Below are positions 1-9,967 of a DNA stretch of 32,513 nucleotides, in pieces; the stretch's first letter is position 1; every line of letters starts with the position of its first letter. Source of the DNA: Allomyces macrogynus ATCC 38327 (taxonomy: Eukaryota > Blastocladiomycota > Blastocladiomycetes > Blastocladiales > Blastocladiaceae). Both the position numbers and the translations under genes were made by a program. The stretch spans positions 742,222 through 774,734 of the forward strand of contig GG745343.1 in the NCBI GenBank assembly GCA_000151295.1, written 5' to 3'. The notes beneath the pieces were generated by a model. It ran no database searches and was not told the origin of the DNA. It saw only the letters and a program-made list of their open reading frames with translations.

Positions 1-137
1 GTGCCACCCCGTCATAAGTGTTAAGGCAGCAATAAACTTTTCGCTTAGTCTCTCGACGCATCTCATCACAACATAACTCAAAATCTTACAACGGGATGCC
101 CCTAGTCGCCTTAATGTAGACATTATTACAACTATAA
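1..137. other. AT-rich non-coding start of window
   Basis: Stops in all frames and much lower GC than the rest of the window. It may be intron or intergenic DNA upstream of the UBA exon. No gene or RNA motif is recognised. Confidence 0.5.
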
Positions 138-410
138 TTCTTCTTTTTCGTCGTCTTTCTCAATACCTCCGGTCGCGCACCCTGTTCCGCCAAGGCGCCC
201 GCGGTCGCCGCATCGGCCGAAGGCGGTGACGCGGCGGTTCCCGCGGCCACTCCGGCACCCGCCGCGGCGGGTCCCGCTAAGGCGGAGGACCCGGTGGGCG
301 CGGTCATGGCGCTCGGGTTCACGCGCGAGCAGGCGGTCGACGCGCTCGACCGGTACGACAACGATCCGGAGAAGGCGACCAACTACCTGATCGACCAGGC
401 GGCGCAATAA
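138..410 (+). CDS. UBA-domain protein, 3' exon only (5' incomplete)
   Basis: The last 34 codons (306-410, ending in TAA) read as a ubiquitin-associated domain: a MALGF loop, the helix around EQAVDALDRYDND, then EKATNYLIDQ. This is a C-terminal UBA three-helix bundle that would bind ubiquitin. Before it lies an Ala/Pro-rich linker, open in frame back to 138, where an in-frame TAA stops it. A pyrimidine-rich run followed by AG at 193-194 could be the 3' splice site, so the true exon may start near 195. Upstream of 138 the DNA is AT-rich with stops in this frame and shows no earlier exon. C-terminal UBA domains occur in Rad23, Ddi1, Ede1 and ubiquilin proteins; the visible part cannot separate them. 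Confidence is good for the domain and low for the gene identity. Confidence 0.6.
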   Translation, partial: FFFFVVFLNTSGRAPCSAKAPAVAASAEGGDAAVPAATPAPAAAGPAKAEDPVGAVMALGFTREQAVDALDRYDNDPEKATNYLIDQAAQ

Positions 411-664
411 GTTGGCCTCGTCGACGCACGCGGCCGGCACCAGTCGACCAAGAGCTCCACCACCGAGACGGAGCGCCATTTTTGAACTCTCGTTTTTGTT
501 GGATTTTTGGAAGGAAGGGCTTCCCAGGCCTTGTAGTCTTGAACATCAAATGTATTATGTACAGCGGTGGCTCGTACTGCTGGCGCCGCGCGGGAGCGGC
601 GCGCGTCGTTTTGGGGCGTGGTTGTGGTCGTGGACATGAGTGGGTCGGTCGGAACGGGCAAAGG

Positions 665-1324
665 TCAACTCAACCAGCTCTCCTCGACAATGGCGCGCAC
701 GCGTTTCTGGTACTCCTTGATGTTTTCGCGGAAGAGCTGCGCGGCCTCAACGTTGGCGGGCGAGTTTGGGTTCGGGTCGTGCAAGAGCGACTGGATCGAC
801 GTGAGAATGGCTAGACACACCAACCAAATCAATTAGGACTTTGTGCAGACGGGAGTCGAGACGAGCGACGTTCGTGTACCGGCGACATCAAACGTCGGCG
901 ACCACCGGTTCTGCAAGATATCCAAGCACAGGTCGCCGTTCGCGTACACGTTGGGGTGGAACATTTTTGAGACAAACTTGACCTTGGGCGGCTTGTTCGG
1001 GTAGGTCTCGTCAAACTCCATGACCAACTTGAACGTGCCGTCCTCGAAGGGCGTATCGGGCGGGCCGAAAATGACGGCGTTCCACGTCATGATGTTGTCG
1101 GGGCACGGCGCACCGCTAGAGAGCGCAGGTCAGAATGTGGTGGAGAAGACAAATACTGAAACGTGAAATGCATACGAGACGCCGGCGGGCGGGTCTGTTT
1201 GCAGCCGCTTGAAGTCGCTGGTGGATGGGGAAACAATGGTCAGAAGTCGGTTCGATGACGGCTAATATAAGCGCGTATCGGCATGAACATACCGCATCAG
1301 GCGTCGGCGCGTCGGGGTCGACAT
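665..1324 (-). CDS. RAD6: Ubiquitin-conjugating enzyme E2, RAD6/UBC2 type
   Basis: Accepts ubiquitin from E1 on a catalytic cysteine and passes it on with RING E3 partners. In fungi Rad6 acts with Rad18 on PCNA, with Bre1 on histone H2B and with Ubr1 in N-end-rule decay. Four exons join in frame: 1324-1293, 1217-1176, 1115-880 and 810-665, giving 151 residues, the usual family length. The N-terminus [13 protein letters not shown] is the Rad6 signature. The core carries the FHPNVYANG motif, catalytic Cys88 in [12 protein letters not shown] and the DVAAILTSIQ segment. The protein ends shortly after VEESW without the acidic tail of budding-yeast Rad6. Introns are 75, 60 and 69 nt with donors GTATGT, GTATGC and GTACAC. 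It is divergent from the RPR2-like gene; the 449-bp gap presumably holds both promoters. Confidence 0.95.
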
Positions 1325-1773
1325 GGTGGATCAGATTTTGTGGAAGGAGCGGACAGGGCACAATCGGTCGCGACCGGGCGGTTGGAGAAATCGTGGAAGT
1401 GGTGCGTTTCGAGCTGTATTGTCGGGTGCTGGTCCAAGGGCGTGGTTCAGGGCCGAAACAGATCGAATGCAGCTAGTGATAGGCGCCGAGTCGCGGTCGG
1501 GGTCGCTATATTACGTCGCTGACGTCGATGGTGCGTTGGATGAAATGAGGACGATGAGGGTGGTGGGGGTGGCAGTGACGCATGATGCGACAAAATTACG
1601 TACGTATCAAGCGAACAGAGCCGAAACGCATGTGGAACCAAGTCACTGGAACCTGCATCCTGCTCATGCTCTTTCTCGACGTTGCTCGTCACAGCCGCCG
1701 CGATCCGCAATTTCGGCGTCAACAGCCCATCAATTCGCATCCAACTCCCCGCAAGACGCACTCGTGCCCACCA
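1325..1773. promoter_or_regulatory. Divergent intergenic region between RAD6 and RPR2-like gene
   Basis: This gap of 449 bp separates the start codons of two oppositely oriented genes, so it should hold both promoters and 5' UTRs. A TATA-like string (gctaatataa, 1261-1270) lies inside the first RAD6 intron, not here. No clear TATA box or operator is seen. Confidence 0.5.
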
Positions 1774-2715
1774 ATGACCGACTCGCCGGCTGCCGCCGCG
1801 GCTACGCCTGCCCCGGCCCCGCCAGCGCCCGCTCCCGCACCCGCACCCGCGAACCAGTCAATCCAGCCCCCGGAGCAGCAAAAGAAGCAACCGAAGCAAA
1901 CGAAGCAAACGAAACAACCGAAAATCCAGCAAAATGCGCCTCAGCCCAAGCAGCAGCACAAGCAGCAGCAACAGCAGAGCAAAAAGAAGCGCAAGAGCGA
2001 CATTATGGGCCCGGGCCCGGGCACGGAGCAGATCAAACGGCTCAACTTCATGCTTCAGGCCGCACACCTTCTCTCGCACCCGGCCACGTCGGCGCCGCAT
2101 CCGTTCAAGCGGCGCGGTGACCATCAGCGCGCACGGCCCGCGATGCCGGCGCTTGCGCCGGTAGGACGGCATATTTCGCGCGAACTGGTCTCGGCAGCGC
2201 GCAAGGCGACGTTGAAACTGTACGGAACTTAGGCACTTTTTGGATGGGTAGGGAAGAATATAATCGAGCTTGTTGTTGTGATTATCAGGGATCCGGCCGT
2301 CAAGCGGTCAATGTGCAAGCGGTGCCATGCGGCGTTCGTGCCGGGCGTAACGTGCTCGGTGACCGTGAAGTGTACTCGTCCGCTCGTGTCTCTAAAGTCG
2401 ACGCAAATTGCGAATTGGACTGATCGTTGCCACGTAGACCCGAAACTGTCGCGTCGCCGACGCGCTCAGCTCGCTGCTGCTGCAACAGCTTCCGCCACTG
2501 CACCAGAAGCGTTGCCGTCCCAGGAAAACGACAGCGCCATGGATGTTGACCCGCCGACCAACGCACCTCACCTACCTGCACCGACATTCAAAATCGTTCC
2601 GGCAACGATTACGAAGTGCCACGCGTGCGGGTACGAGCGGCGCATGGTGCACGACCCGGACCGCACCCTCTTCCACGACCGCGCACAGGTCTCGCATGAG
2701 GAGACCATGGCGTGA
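1774..2715 (+). CDS. RPR2: RNase P/MRP protein subunit, RPR2/RPP21/SNM1 family
   Basis: A protein subunit of nuclear RNase P, which trims the 5' leader of pre-tRNAs. Exons 1774-2219, 2289-2371 and 2438-2715 give about 268 residues. The family core is clear: a helical part (IKRLNFMLQAAHLL, then SRELVSAARKATLKL), DPAVKRSMCKRCH, PGVTCSVTVK and a distal KCHACGYERRM. The two CxxC pairs form the zinc ribbon. The start at 1774 precedes an Ala/Pro-rich run and a Lys/Gln/Thr low-complexity tract (about residues 30-70) not present in typical members, so the protein is longer than usual. The second intron (2372-2437, 66 nt, a multiple of three, with an actgat branch-like site) could instead be read through as 22 extra residues; splicing fits the family better. 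SNM1 is the MRP paralogue and is not excluded. Confidence 0.82.
1861..1980 (+). repeat. Low-complexity CAG/AAG-rich tract in RPR2-like gene
   Basis: Imperfect tandem copies of a cgaagcaaa-type unit followed by cagcagcac/caacagcag runs. They encode a Lys-Gln-Thr-Pro and then Gln-rich linker upstream of the RNase P core. This is a candidate site of repeat-length variation. Confidence 0.7.
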
Positions 2716-2821
2716 AACATGTCTGAATACATTGGGCGTGAATATCTGAACCCATCACCATGTCAAAGCTCCACACACGACTCCGGCAGCCACCCAACCT
2801 ATACACCTCCTCCCCCAAACT

Positions 2822-4247
2822 TCAGGCCGTCGCCGTCGCCGCGCGCTTCTGAATCGCGGCCACGACATCGTCCACCTGCCCGCACAGCGCAGCGACGCGC
2901 GCGTCCCATGAACTCAGCACGCCCTGCGTCTGGAAATAGAGAAACCCGTCAATCTGGTCCAAGTGGCCGAGCAAGCGGCGTTCCGTGATCATGCGCGCCG
3001 CCGTGGTCTCGGCCTGCGTCGCATCAACACCGAGCAACCGCCCGAGCTCGGCGAGCGAAATGTTGGCGTAGATGCGGCTCGCCGAGAGCAGGTTGTGCTG
3101 GATGACGGCGCGGTCGAGGACCGTCGAACCTAGATGACCCGGGACGCGTCAGCTGCGGGTGCGTCGGGCCAACGAAAAGAACAAAACGGCGCATACCGTC
3201 TGCGAGCTTTGCCAAATGGTGCCCGGCGAGCGTCTCGCTGAAATCGCTCACCTCGTGCGCGCGCAGAATCCGCCCGAGGTACATCTTCTCTACCATCGAG
3301 ACAAACACTTGCGGGAGCTTGTGCACGCGGTCGTCCTTGTAGAGCTGTGCGAGCAGTCGCGACCGGTGTGGCCCGGCCTCGGCGAGGACCGTGCACGTCA
3401 CGGCCTTTTGCAAGATCAGGTTCTTCTCGTCCGGATGCAGCTGCGGCGCATAGGACAGCTCGAGGTACTTTTGCGAGGCCTCGAGGAACTTGCGCTTGGC
3501 GTCGAGAATGCGGCCGTGGCACATCTTGTAGGTGAGCTGCAGGACCGCGTCGTGGTCCGGGCCGATTAAAAAGCCGGCGCGGTTCAGGTAGGTTTCGGCG
3601 GTGACTGAGTCTTCATCTTCGAGGAGGAGACGGACGATGTGGATGTAGATGCGCAGCTTGTACTCGTCGGTGACTTGGCTACATTGGTGAGGGCGGTAGG
3701 TCATGATGGGCACACGCGCGTGCGACGACGCGTCCGGGTTTGCAAGAAAACGTACCGGTGGCCCGTGTCCATCGGGATGTTCATAAGCATGCGCGCGGCC
3801 TCGGTCCACTCTTCCTCGTCCTCGAGAATCGCCGACAGCTTTTCGCGCGCGAGAGCCACCTGCAATTTCACGACCAGCACGCACGTCAGATCACACCAAA
3901 CACCAAACAACGCGACGAGCTGAGCGCACCGGATCCTCAAACGACACGAGCCGCGGGGTCAGCCTGTCGATCACAACCTCGTAGAGCTGGCGCTTGGTGT
4001 TCGTATCGACGGTTGGCGCGTCGACCATCGCCGCGACCAAGTCATTGGCGACGGGCCGCGCAACGACGAGCCCGGGCCCGCCGTCGCTGACCAGGTCGGT
4101 GAGCAGCGCGTCAACATTGGCGGTGATGGCGGCAATGTGCGGCGAGTTTGGTGCAAACAGCGCGATGGTCAAATCGCGGTAGGCGGCGGGCTTGTCCTTG
4201 GCGGGCAGGCCCGCGATCTGGGCGAGGAGTGGCGCGGTGGTCGCCAT
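2822..4247 (-). CDS. CSN4: COP9 signalosome complex subunit 4 (CSN4)
   Basis: A PCI-domain scaffold subunit of the COP9 signalosome, which removes Nedd8 from cullins and so regulates cullin-RING ubiquitin ligases. Four exons (4247-3930, 3859-3756, 3678-3197, 3129-2822) join in frame to 403 residues, close to the roughly 406 of animal CSN4. Landmarks collinear with CSN4 are RLVSFEDP, EEEWTEAARMLMNIP, YKLRIYIHIVRLLLEDED, AETYLNRAGFLIG, KFLEASQKYLELSY and EKMYLGRILR. The PCI winged helix follows (STVLDRAVIQHNLLSASRIY, then ISFAELGRLL and MITERRLLGHLDQIDG). Introns are 70, 77 and 67 nt with donors GTGCGC, GTACGT and GTATGC. The ATG at 4247 is chosen because the protein aligns from its start. A full CSN4 implies a working COP9 complex, which budding yeast has largely lost. 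Confidence 0.95.
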
Positions 4248-4559
4248 GGTGGTGCGCGTGCGAGCGGTCGAGACGGGCAGGATCGCGCGGTTGCAGCAGT
4301 GGTCGCGGGCGCCGTCGCGTCGGCCAGCAGCTGTGGAGGTGCGAACGGCTGTGGAAGTGAGTGCGGCTCTGACGCAGACGCGTGCTGGTGAGTCGTGCAC
4401 GTGCATCACGCGAGAGTCACACAGCAAGTCGACTCGTCTCGCGCCGTCTCGCACTCTACGCTGATCACCGCTCGCAGGTTGCGTCGTTTCGGGCCGCGCG
4501 TGCGCGCGATTCTTTGTGTTGCTCGGCACGCGTGCCACCCGCTGCCAGCACTTGCTGCA
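4248..4559. promoter_or_regulatory. Divergent intergenic region between CSN4 and SPEF1
   Basis: This stretch of 312 bp carries the 5' flanks of both genes. A perfect GTGAGT donor-like site at 4387-4392 was considered for a SPEF1 5' exon, but any ATG in phase with it overlaps the CSN4 start. No clear element is seen. Confidence 0.4.
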
Positions 4560-5559
4560 ATGCCTCCGGCCACAGCCATCTCCAGCACCACCGCTGCCTC
4601 GACCACCATGATGAACGCGGCGCCCCCCCACCAACGCCGCAGGCCCCGACTCGTATGCGAGCACGCCGCGGTCACCCGCCGTCGCCGGTGCCGGGCTCCT
4701 GTCCGACGACGAGTTGACCGACTTGTTCCAGTGGATCGACGCGATACCGCTGTCGCGGCCGAAAAAAAATTTCACGCGTGACTTTTCCGACGGCTGTGCG
4801 TTCATTGGTTCAACTGCCACGTACAACGGCCGCGTACGACTGACCAAGGCGGTGGAGAGCAGGCCTCTGTGCAGAAGTAATCCGGCACCTGCACCCGAGG
4901 CTCGTCGACTTGCACAATTACCCGCCTGCCAACTCGACGCCGCAAAAGATTTATAACTGGAACACGCTCAACTGTACGCTCGCCACGTCCACCCGTGTTT
5001 GCCCTTGGCGCTCGTGCTCACCTTGGCCATGCCGCGACCGTCGCCAGTCAAGGTCCTCAAGAAACTCAACTGCGCGCTCACCGACGACACGATCCAGCAC
5101 ATTGTGCAGTGCCGCCCTGGCATAGTCGAAACCGTGCTGTTCGACATCAAGCAAAAAGTGCGCATCTTCTCCACCCACCCACCCGTTTCACCCCATCCAC
5201 TGACCACCGGACCCTAATAGCTCCTCTCGATCGCCCCGTCCACCGACCGCGCCGCCGCGGGCCTCTCACACGCCATGTCCGGCGCGAGCCTCCCCAAAGC
5301 CCCGGCGCCCATGCCGCAGCATTCGCTCCCGCGCGGCGCGATCCACGGGGGCACGCCCGGCGCCACCGGGGCCGATTGGAGGATGGCCGGCGCGCCGGCC
5401 GCGGCCGTACCGGCGGCGGTCCCCCCGCCGCAGGACGTCGACCGCGACCAGCTGATTGCAACATTGCGCGAGACGGTCGGGATCCTGCAGGAGAAGATTC
5501 ACAAGTTGGAGTTGCTGTTGGTGCTCAAGGACAAGAAGATTCAGGAGTTGTCGCGGTGA
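4560..5559 (+). CDS. SPEF1: Sperm flagellar protein 1 / CLAMP (CH-domain axonemal protein)
   Basis: SPEF1 binds and bundles microtubules through an N-terminal calponin-homology domain and sits in cilia and flagella. The exons run to 4795, then 4863-4973, 5048-5157 and 5221-5559. Together they give the CH signature: LFQWIDAIPLSRPKKN, TRDFSDGCLCAEVIRHLHP, LVDLHNYPPANSTPQK, NWNTLNFKVLKKLN and QCRPGIVETVLFDIKQK. After a Pro/Ala linker, the C-terminal leucine-rich coiled coil (TLRETVGILQEKIHKLELLL, then KDKKIQELSR) matches the SPEF1 tail. No in-frame ATG precedes the domain: the frame is open only from 4615. The upstream frame starting at ATG 4560 would join it if the C7 run at 4623-4629 were one base shorter, giving about 264 residues. 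Either the start lies in an unseen exon or there is a homopolymer indel. Its presence points to a flagellated cell stage. Confidence 0.88.
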
Positions 5560-6145
5560 GGCGAGTTTCTTGGGCGACTGCGGACTCGCAAGGTGGAGAA
5601 CGAGAACGAGCGCGAGTGGTTGTGGGCATTGGAGGTCGAGGGGAAGGAACGGACGTGACGATGCAATTTTTTTATCAAACGCGCCTTTGAGTGGAGGATG
5701 CAACGAGGGCGAGCAGGTGCGAGCAGCGCGTCCAAGCCGCCGCAGGATCACTTCAACCCCGTCCAAGAATGAATGAAACCATGAAAGAACACGTTTAGAT
5801 CTTCTGCTACAACAGACAAGACAGGTCGTCCACGAAAACGAATGGTTCATTGACAACATTTGCAAACTGGACAGATGAGCGTACTAATTGTACAGGAGAA
5901 AAGGGTCGGTAAAGAGAGGAGGGGCATCCGAAAAACAGCATTTTTCGAGCGGTAGGTGGAACGGTTACCAGGACAGAGAGAGCGCGCGACGAGCAAAGAC
6001 GGCGCAAAGGGATGATGCGTGCAAAGCACAGAACAAGGGAAACATCAGCATGGGTTCGACAAACGAGAGGCTCTTGGAGACGCGCACGGCACCAGCCGCG
6101 GCAAACTTGACTTGGTACGGGTTAGATGGACAACGAGGGGCGCAC
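5560..6145. other. Convergent intergenic region
   Basis: These 586 bp lie between two convergent genes and should hold both 3' UTRs. AT-rich patches (5660-5700, 5880-5950) fit polyadenylation regions. No gene or RNA is recognised. Confidence 0.5.
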
Positions 6146-6826
6146 TTAGAGAGCGAGGAAGCCAGCGGCCGCGACAAAGGCAGCGAGCACAAACGACGGG
6201 GCCGAGCCGGCAGCGCCGTTGGTGTTGGTGAGCGTCGAGGTCACACGCGGGGCAGCGGTCGTCGTCGAGGTGGCGGTCGAGGAGGCCGATGAGGTCGTCG
6301 AGCCGATCGTCGTGGTCGAGGCGTGCGACGAGGTCTCCGTGGCAGTCGAGGTGGCGGTGCCCGTGGTCGTGGCGGTGCCCGTGGTCGAGGCCGTGGCGGT
6401 ACCCGAAGCGGTCGTCGACGTGCCCGAGAGCTGCTGCAGGTCGGGCTTGCCGCCGGTCACGGCAAAGACGCCCGTGTACTTCCAGCCGGCCGGGTCAGTG
6501 CCAACGGCAAACTGCACGGCGTAGTCGCCCGACTCAGGCAGGTTGGTCGGGACCTTGAACTTGAGCGACCCGGCGGAGGCCGTCGTCGTGCCAAGCTCGG
6601 TCATGGGCACCATGTTGTTGAGGTCGCCGTTGACGCGCATCAGCATCACCTTGACGGGCGCGTCGGCGTCCGGGCCCTTGCCGGCGGCGTCGTACGACCA
6701 GGTGACCGTCTCGTCGGTGCCAGCAGCCCACGGCTTGAGCGGCGAGTTGACGGTCACGGCGCCGGCGAGGGCAGCGGGGAGGATGGCGGCCAAGAGGGCA
6801 AGGATGAGCAGGGCGGCGGTGATCAT
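6146..6826 (-). CDS. GPI-anchored Ser/Thr-rich wall protein, KRE9/KNH N-terminal domain
   Basis: A single-exon gene of 226 codons. Residues 1-22 are a secretion signal (MITAALLILALLAAILPAAL). The mature part begins VTVNSPLKPWAAGTDETVTW and continues with KVMLMRVNGD, SLKFKVPTNLPESGDYAVQF and GWKYTGVFAV. This is the beta-sandwich of the Ser-Thr-rich GPI-anchored family (KRE9/KNH1-type), found in fungal wall and surface proteins and linked to beta-1,6-glucan assembly. A Ser/Thr/Ala stalk of about 70 residues follows, likely O-mannosylated. The end is a small-residue omega region (NGAAGSAPS) and a hydrophobic tail, a typical GPI-attachment signal. The protein should be outside the cell, on the plasma membrane or wall. 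The exact substrate or role is not visible. A TATAAAA box lies about 240 bp upstream. Confidence 0.85.
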   Translation of the reverse strand: MITAALLILALLAAILPAALAGAVTVNSPLKPWAAGTDETVTWSYDAAGKGPDADAPVKVMLMRVNGDLNNMVPMTELGTTTASAGSLKFKVPTNLPESGDYAVQFAVGTDPAGWKYTGVFAVTGGKPDLQQLSGTSTTASGTATASTTGTATTTGTATSTATETSSHASTTTIGSTTSSASSTATSTTTAAPRVTSTLTNTNGAAGSAPSFVLAAFVAAAGFLAL

Positions 6827-7062
6827 GGTGGTGGTCTGGAGAAGAGAGACAGAATGCGATGAGTTCTATGAACAAGGACAGATTGCTGGTGTGGTGCAAA
6901 TGGACTCGAGGCAAGCCGGGCACGCACAGGTGGGTGGAGAGGATGGGATTACGGTCGTCTACGACTGTCACGTCTTGCGTCGAAGAAGAGCGGTGGAGAG
7001 AAGAGAACAGACAACGGGGAGAGCGTTGGATGGTGAACCAGGACCGGAGGGGACGCGCGCGG

Positions 7063-7069
7063 TTTTATA
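7063..7069 (-). promoter_or_regulatory. TATA box (TATAAAA) upstream of GPI protein gene
   Basis: On the minus strand the string TATAAAA stands in a GC-rich context about 237 bp before the ATG at 6826, with pyrimidine-rich sequence between. The leader ends in ttctccag just before the start codon, which may mark a 5' UTR intron. This is the clearest TATA element in the window. Confidence 0.55.
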
Positions 7070-7900
7070 CATGCGCGGGATCAGACCTGATCAAACTGGA
7101 AATGGGATCAAGGGCAAGCGCACTGCGCTCTCGCGGTCGTCTTCCTTGGCCTTGGCCGTTAGGCGCAGTGTGGTGCGCGCGCCAACGCTACCTGGTGCCG
7201 CGTCGGGGTGCTTTGCGTGCTCGCCGATCAACCCAAAAAAGCGGTGCCTTGCCGTCTGGGCGGTGGTGGTGCGGGGGCGCGCACCGCTCGGGGCGCCGCG
7301 AGGCCGCACCACTCAAACCACGCCGAGGGACATGCGAACGGCAACCCTGCAGCCCTTGGCGCAAGGAAGTTGCGCCCACTGCGGTCAGGGCCTGCATCAA
7401 CGCCCATATTTTCCGAAACCTCCTGGCGTGCTTTGCGTTCACCGCACCGACCGCATCGATTGCCTCGAAAGCCTAGTCACTCTGCGTCTGCACGACGCCT
7501 TCGTCGCTCACAGCACCCACGCGAGGATGTCCACGGCCGGGTCCAGGTGTGTGATGGCCGCGGCTGCTAGCGCGCTCCGGACAATGTGGTGATGGCGGAC
7601 GAGCGCGCGGCGACATGGATCAGCGTTCGATGAGTTGTTGTTGATCAGGTCCCTGCCCAACGGCGCACCGCAACTGCAATGCGCCACAGGTTGCAGTTGC
7701 GTCCGCGTCATTGGAGTGTGGCCAGCCTGCCACACCCATCGCGTCCAGCCCAAGCAGCGCAGGCCTGCCAGACCTGTTGCGCGGGCGTGACCGTGCCCGC
7801 CGACGTGGGCGAGCTCAGTCTCGCCGCCTGATCGCGCGCCCGTGGCAGACCCGTCTCGACGACGCCGCTGCCCACAGCCGACACGACGCGCACCACGACG

Positions 7901-7946
7901 TGAGCACGAGCACGAGCACAAGCACGAGCACAAGCACGAGCTCGTG
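7901..7946 (+). repeat. Hexanucleotide tandem repeat ending in a palindrome
   Basis: About seven imperfect copies of gagcac/aagcac run from 7901 to 7942. They end in a perfect 12-bp palindrome (cacgagctcgtg, 7935-7946). The tract lies about 120 bp upstream of the signal peptide peptidase ATG. It could be a microsatellite or a binding-site array; no known factor is assigned. Confidence 0.7.
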
Positions 7947-8064
7947 CATCGATCGCAACGACACGGCCGCGATCCGCGACCGCCCGCTCCGCAGACGCGT
8001 CTGCTGCTGTGCCACCCCTTTTGCCTTGTGATCGGACGCGCCCCAGCTCGAACCGCGCTTCACC

Positions 8065-9914
8065 ATGGCCAGCAGCGACGACGCCGGCCTCTACGTGGCC
8101 TACGTGGCCATGCTCGTGCTCGCCCTGATCCCCATCTACACCGGCGCCTGGAAGTCTGTCGACCTGATCCAGCCGGCCACGACCAAGGTGCGTTCGCGTG
8201 TGTGAGCCAACCACGCTTGTGCGCACGTGGGCCTGTCTGTGAGCGCGCGCGCGCTTCTCCTGAGCACTTTGCGTGCCAGCAACAGCGGCCCCACCCCCGC
8301 GCGCCCCGCGAACCCGCAGATCAGGACCCAGGAAAAGCTGATCACGACGCGTTACCCGCCATGTAGAATGGCAAGCCGCAGCTGCGCTCGCGCACCGACG
8401 GCCACTTTGACAAGGAGACGCTTTCGTCGGCCGACGCTTACTGGTTCCCCATCACGGGCTCGGCCGTGCTCTTTGGCCTCTACCTGACCTTCCGGTTCCT
8501 CGACCCGGCTCACGTCAACTTGCTCTTGACCGCCTATTTTGCCCTCATGGGCGTTGTCGCGCTCGCGTCGCTGTTTGCCACGGCCCTGGCCCCCGTCGAG
8601 ACGGCGTGGAACCTGACCAAGTACGACTTGACGTTGCACCGCCAGCCGCCGTCGACTTCCGGCGCGTCGCCGCGCAAGTCGGCCAAGCACGACAGCCTTC
8701 GCCTCTTTTTTGTCACTTTTTCGCGGCTCACGCTGCTGTCGACGGTTGTTGCCGTGGTCCTGGTCGCCGTCTACGTGCTCACCAAGCACTGGACGCTCAA
8801 CAACCTGCTCGGCCTGGCGTTTGCCATGTCGGCCATCACGCTGCTCGACCTCGACTCGTTCCGCACCGGCATGATCCTGCTCGCGGGCCTGTTTGTCTAC
8901 GACATCTTTTGGGTGTTTGGCACCGACGTCATGGTCTCGGTCGCGCGCAAGTTTGACGCGCCCGTCAAGATGCTCTTCCCCAAGGACATCACCGCGGCGA
9001 CGCCCGCGTTCACCATGCTCGGCCTCGGCGATATCGTGATCCCAGGCATTTTCGTCGCGCTGTGCCTGCGGTTCGACTACCACAACTACCTGCTGTCGAT
9101 GGCCAAGCGCAAGGCCACCAACTACACGGCGTGCGGGTTCGCCACGCCCTACTTCACCACGTGCCTCGTCGCCTACATTGCGGGGCTCGTCACGACCGTC
9201 GTCGTCATGCACACGTTCCGCGCCGCGCAGCCGGCGCTGCTCTACCTGTCGCCGGCGTGCATCCTCGCCGCGTTCGGCACCGCCGTCGTCCGTGGGGAGG
9301 TCGGCGCGCTGTTTGCTTACTCGTCTGACGTCGACCGCGACTTGAAGGACTCGCTCGTGCCCGCGGACGACGACGAGGACGAGGAGGACGAGGATACTGC
9401 GGCGAGGTCCAAGGCGCTCGCGTCGGCGCGGTCGCCCCTCAAGCCCAAGAAGGCTGGTGGCGCCCCCACTGCTGCCACTCCCGCCGCCGCGGCCGCGGTG
9501 ACCGACTCCAAGAAGCCAACCGCCGACGACGCGGCGCGCAAGCGCAAGCGGCTCGAGGCCGAGCGGTTCGATTTTGACGAGCAGACGACGACGCCGCTCA
9601 CCAAGCGCGTGCATTCGGAAGTCGATCTGCCGGCGACGCCCCAGGTCGAGCCCGCGGCGGAACCCGCGAGTGCTGCGACCACCGCCGACATTGTGGCCGC
9701 ACCCGCGCCTGCCGTCCAGGACAAAGCCGGTAAGAAGAAGAACGACAAGAAGGGGAAGAACATCAACAAGAAGGCCGCTTCCGCCCCCGCAGCGCCTGCC
9801 ACCTCGTCGACAACCGCGACCGAGTCCGAGTCGGAGGCGCCTAAGCCCGCCCCACCCAAGGCCGAGCCCAAGGCCGCGGCGGTACCCAAGCCCGCCGCCG
9901 CGCCCGCCAAGGGC

Positions 9915-9967
<53 letters not shown>

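Larger units (their letters stand above)
6827..8064. other. Divergent intergenic region (GPI protein / signal peptide peptidase)
   Basis: These 1.2 kb contain the TATA box at 7063 and a hexamer repeat near 7901. Long ORFs on both strands here are GC-rich shadows with no recognisable protein. It is probably promoters and 5' UTRs of the two flanking genes. Confidence 0.45.

Noticed and set aside
4246..4392. Upstream SPEF1 exon from ATG 4246 to a GTGAGT donor
   Set aside because: The ATG overlaps the CSN4 start codon region on the other strand, and the encoded residues have no SPEF1 likeness.
8352..9614. 420-codon minus-strand ORF
   Set aside because: It is antisense to the signal peptide peptidase exon and is Arg/Glu/Gly-rich, a typical shadow of GC-rich coding sequence.
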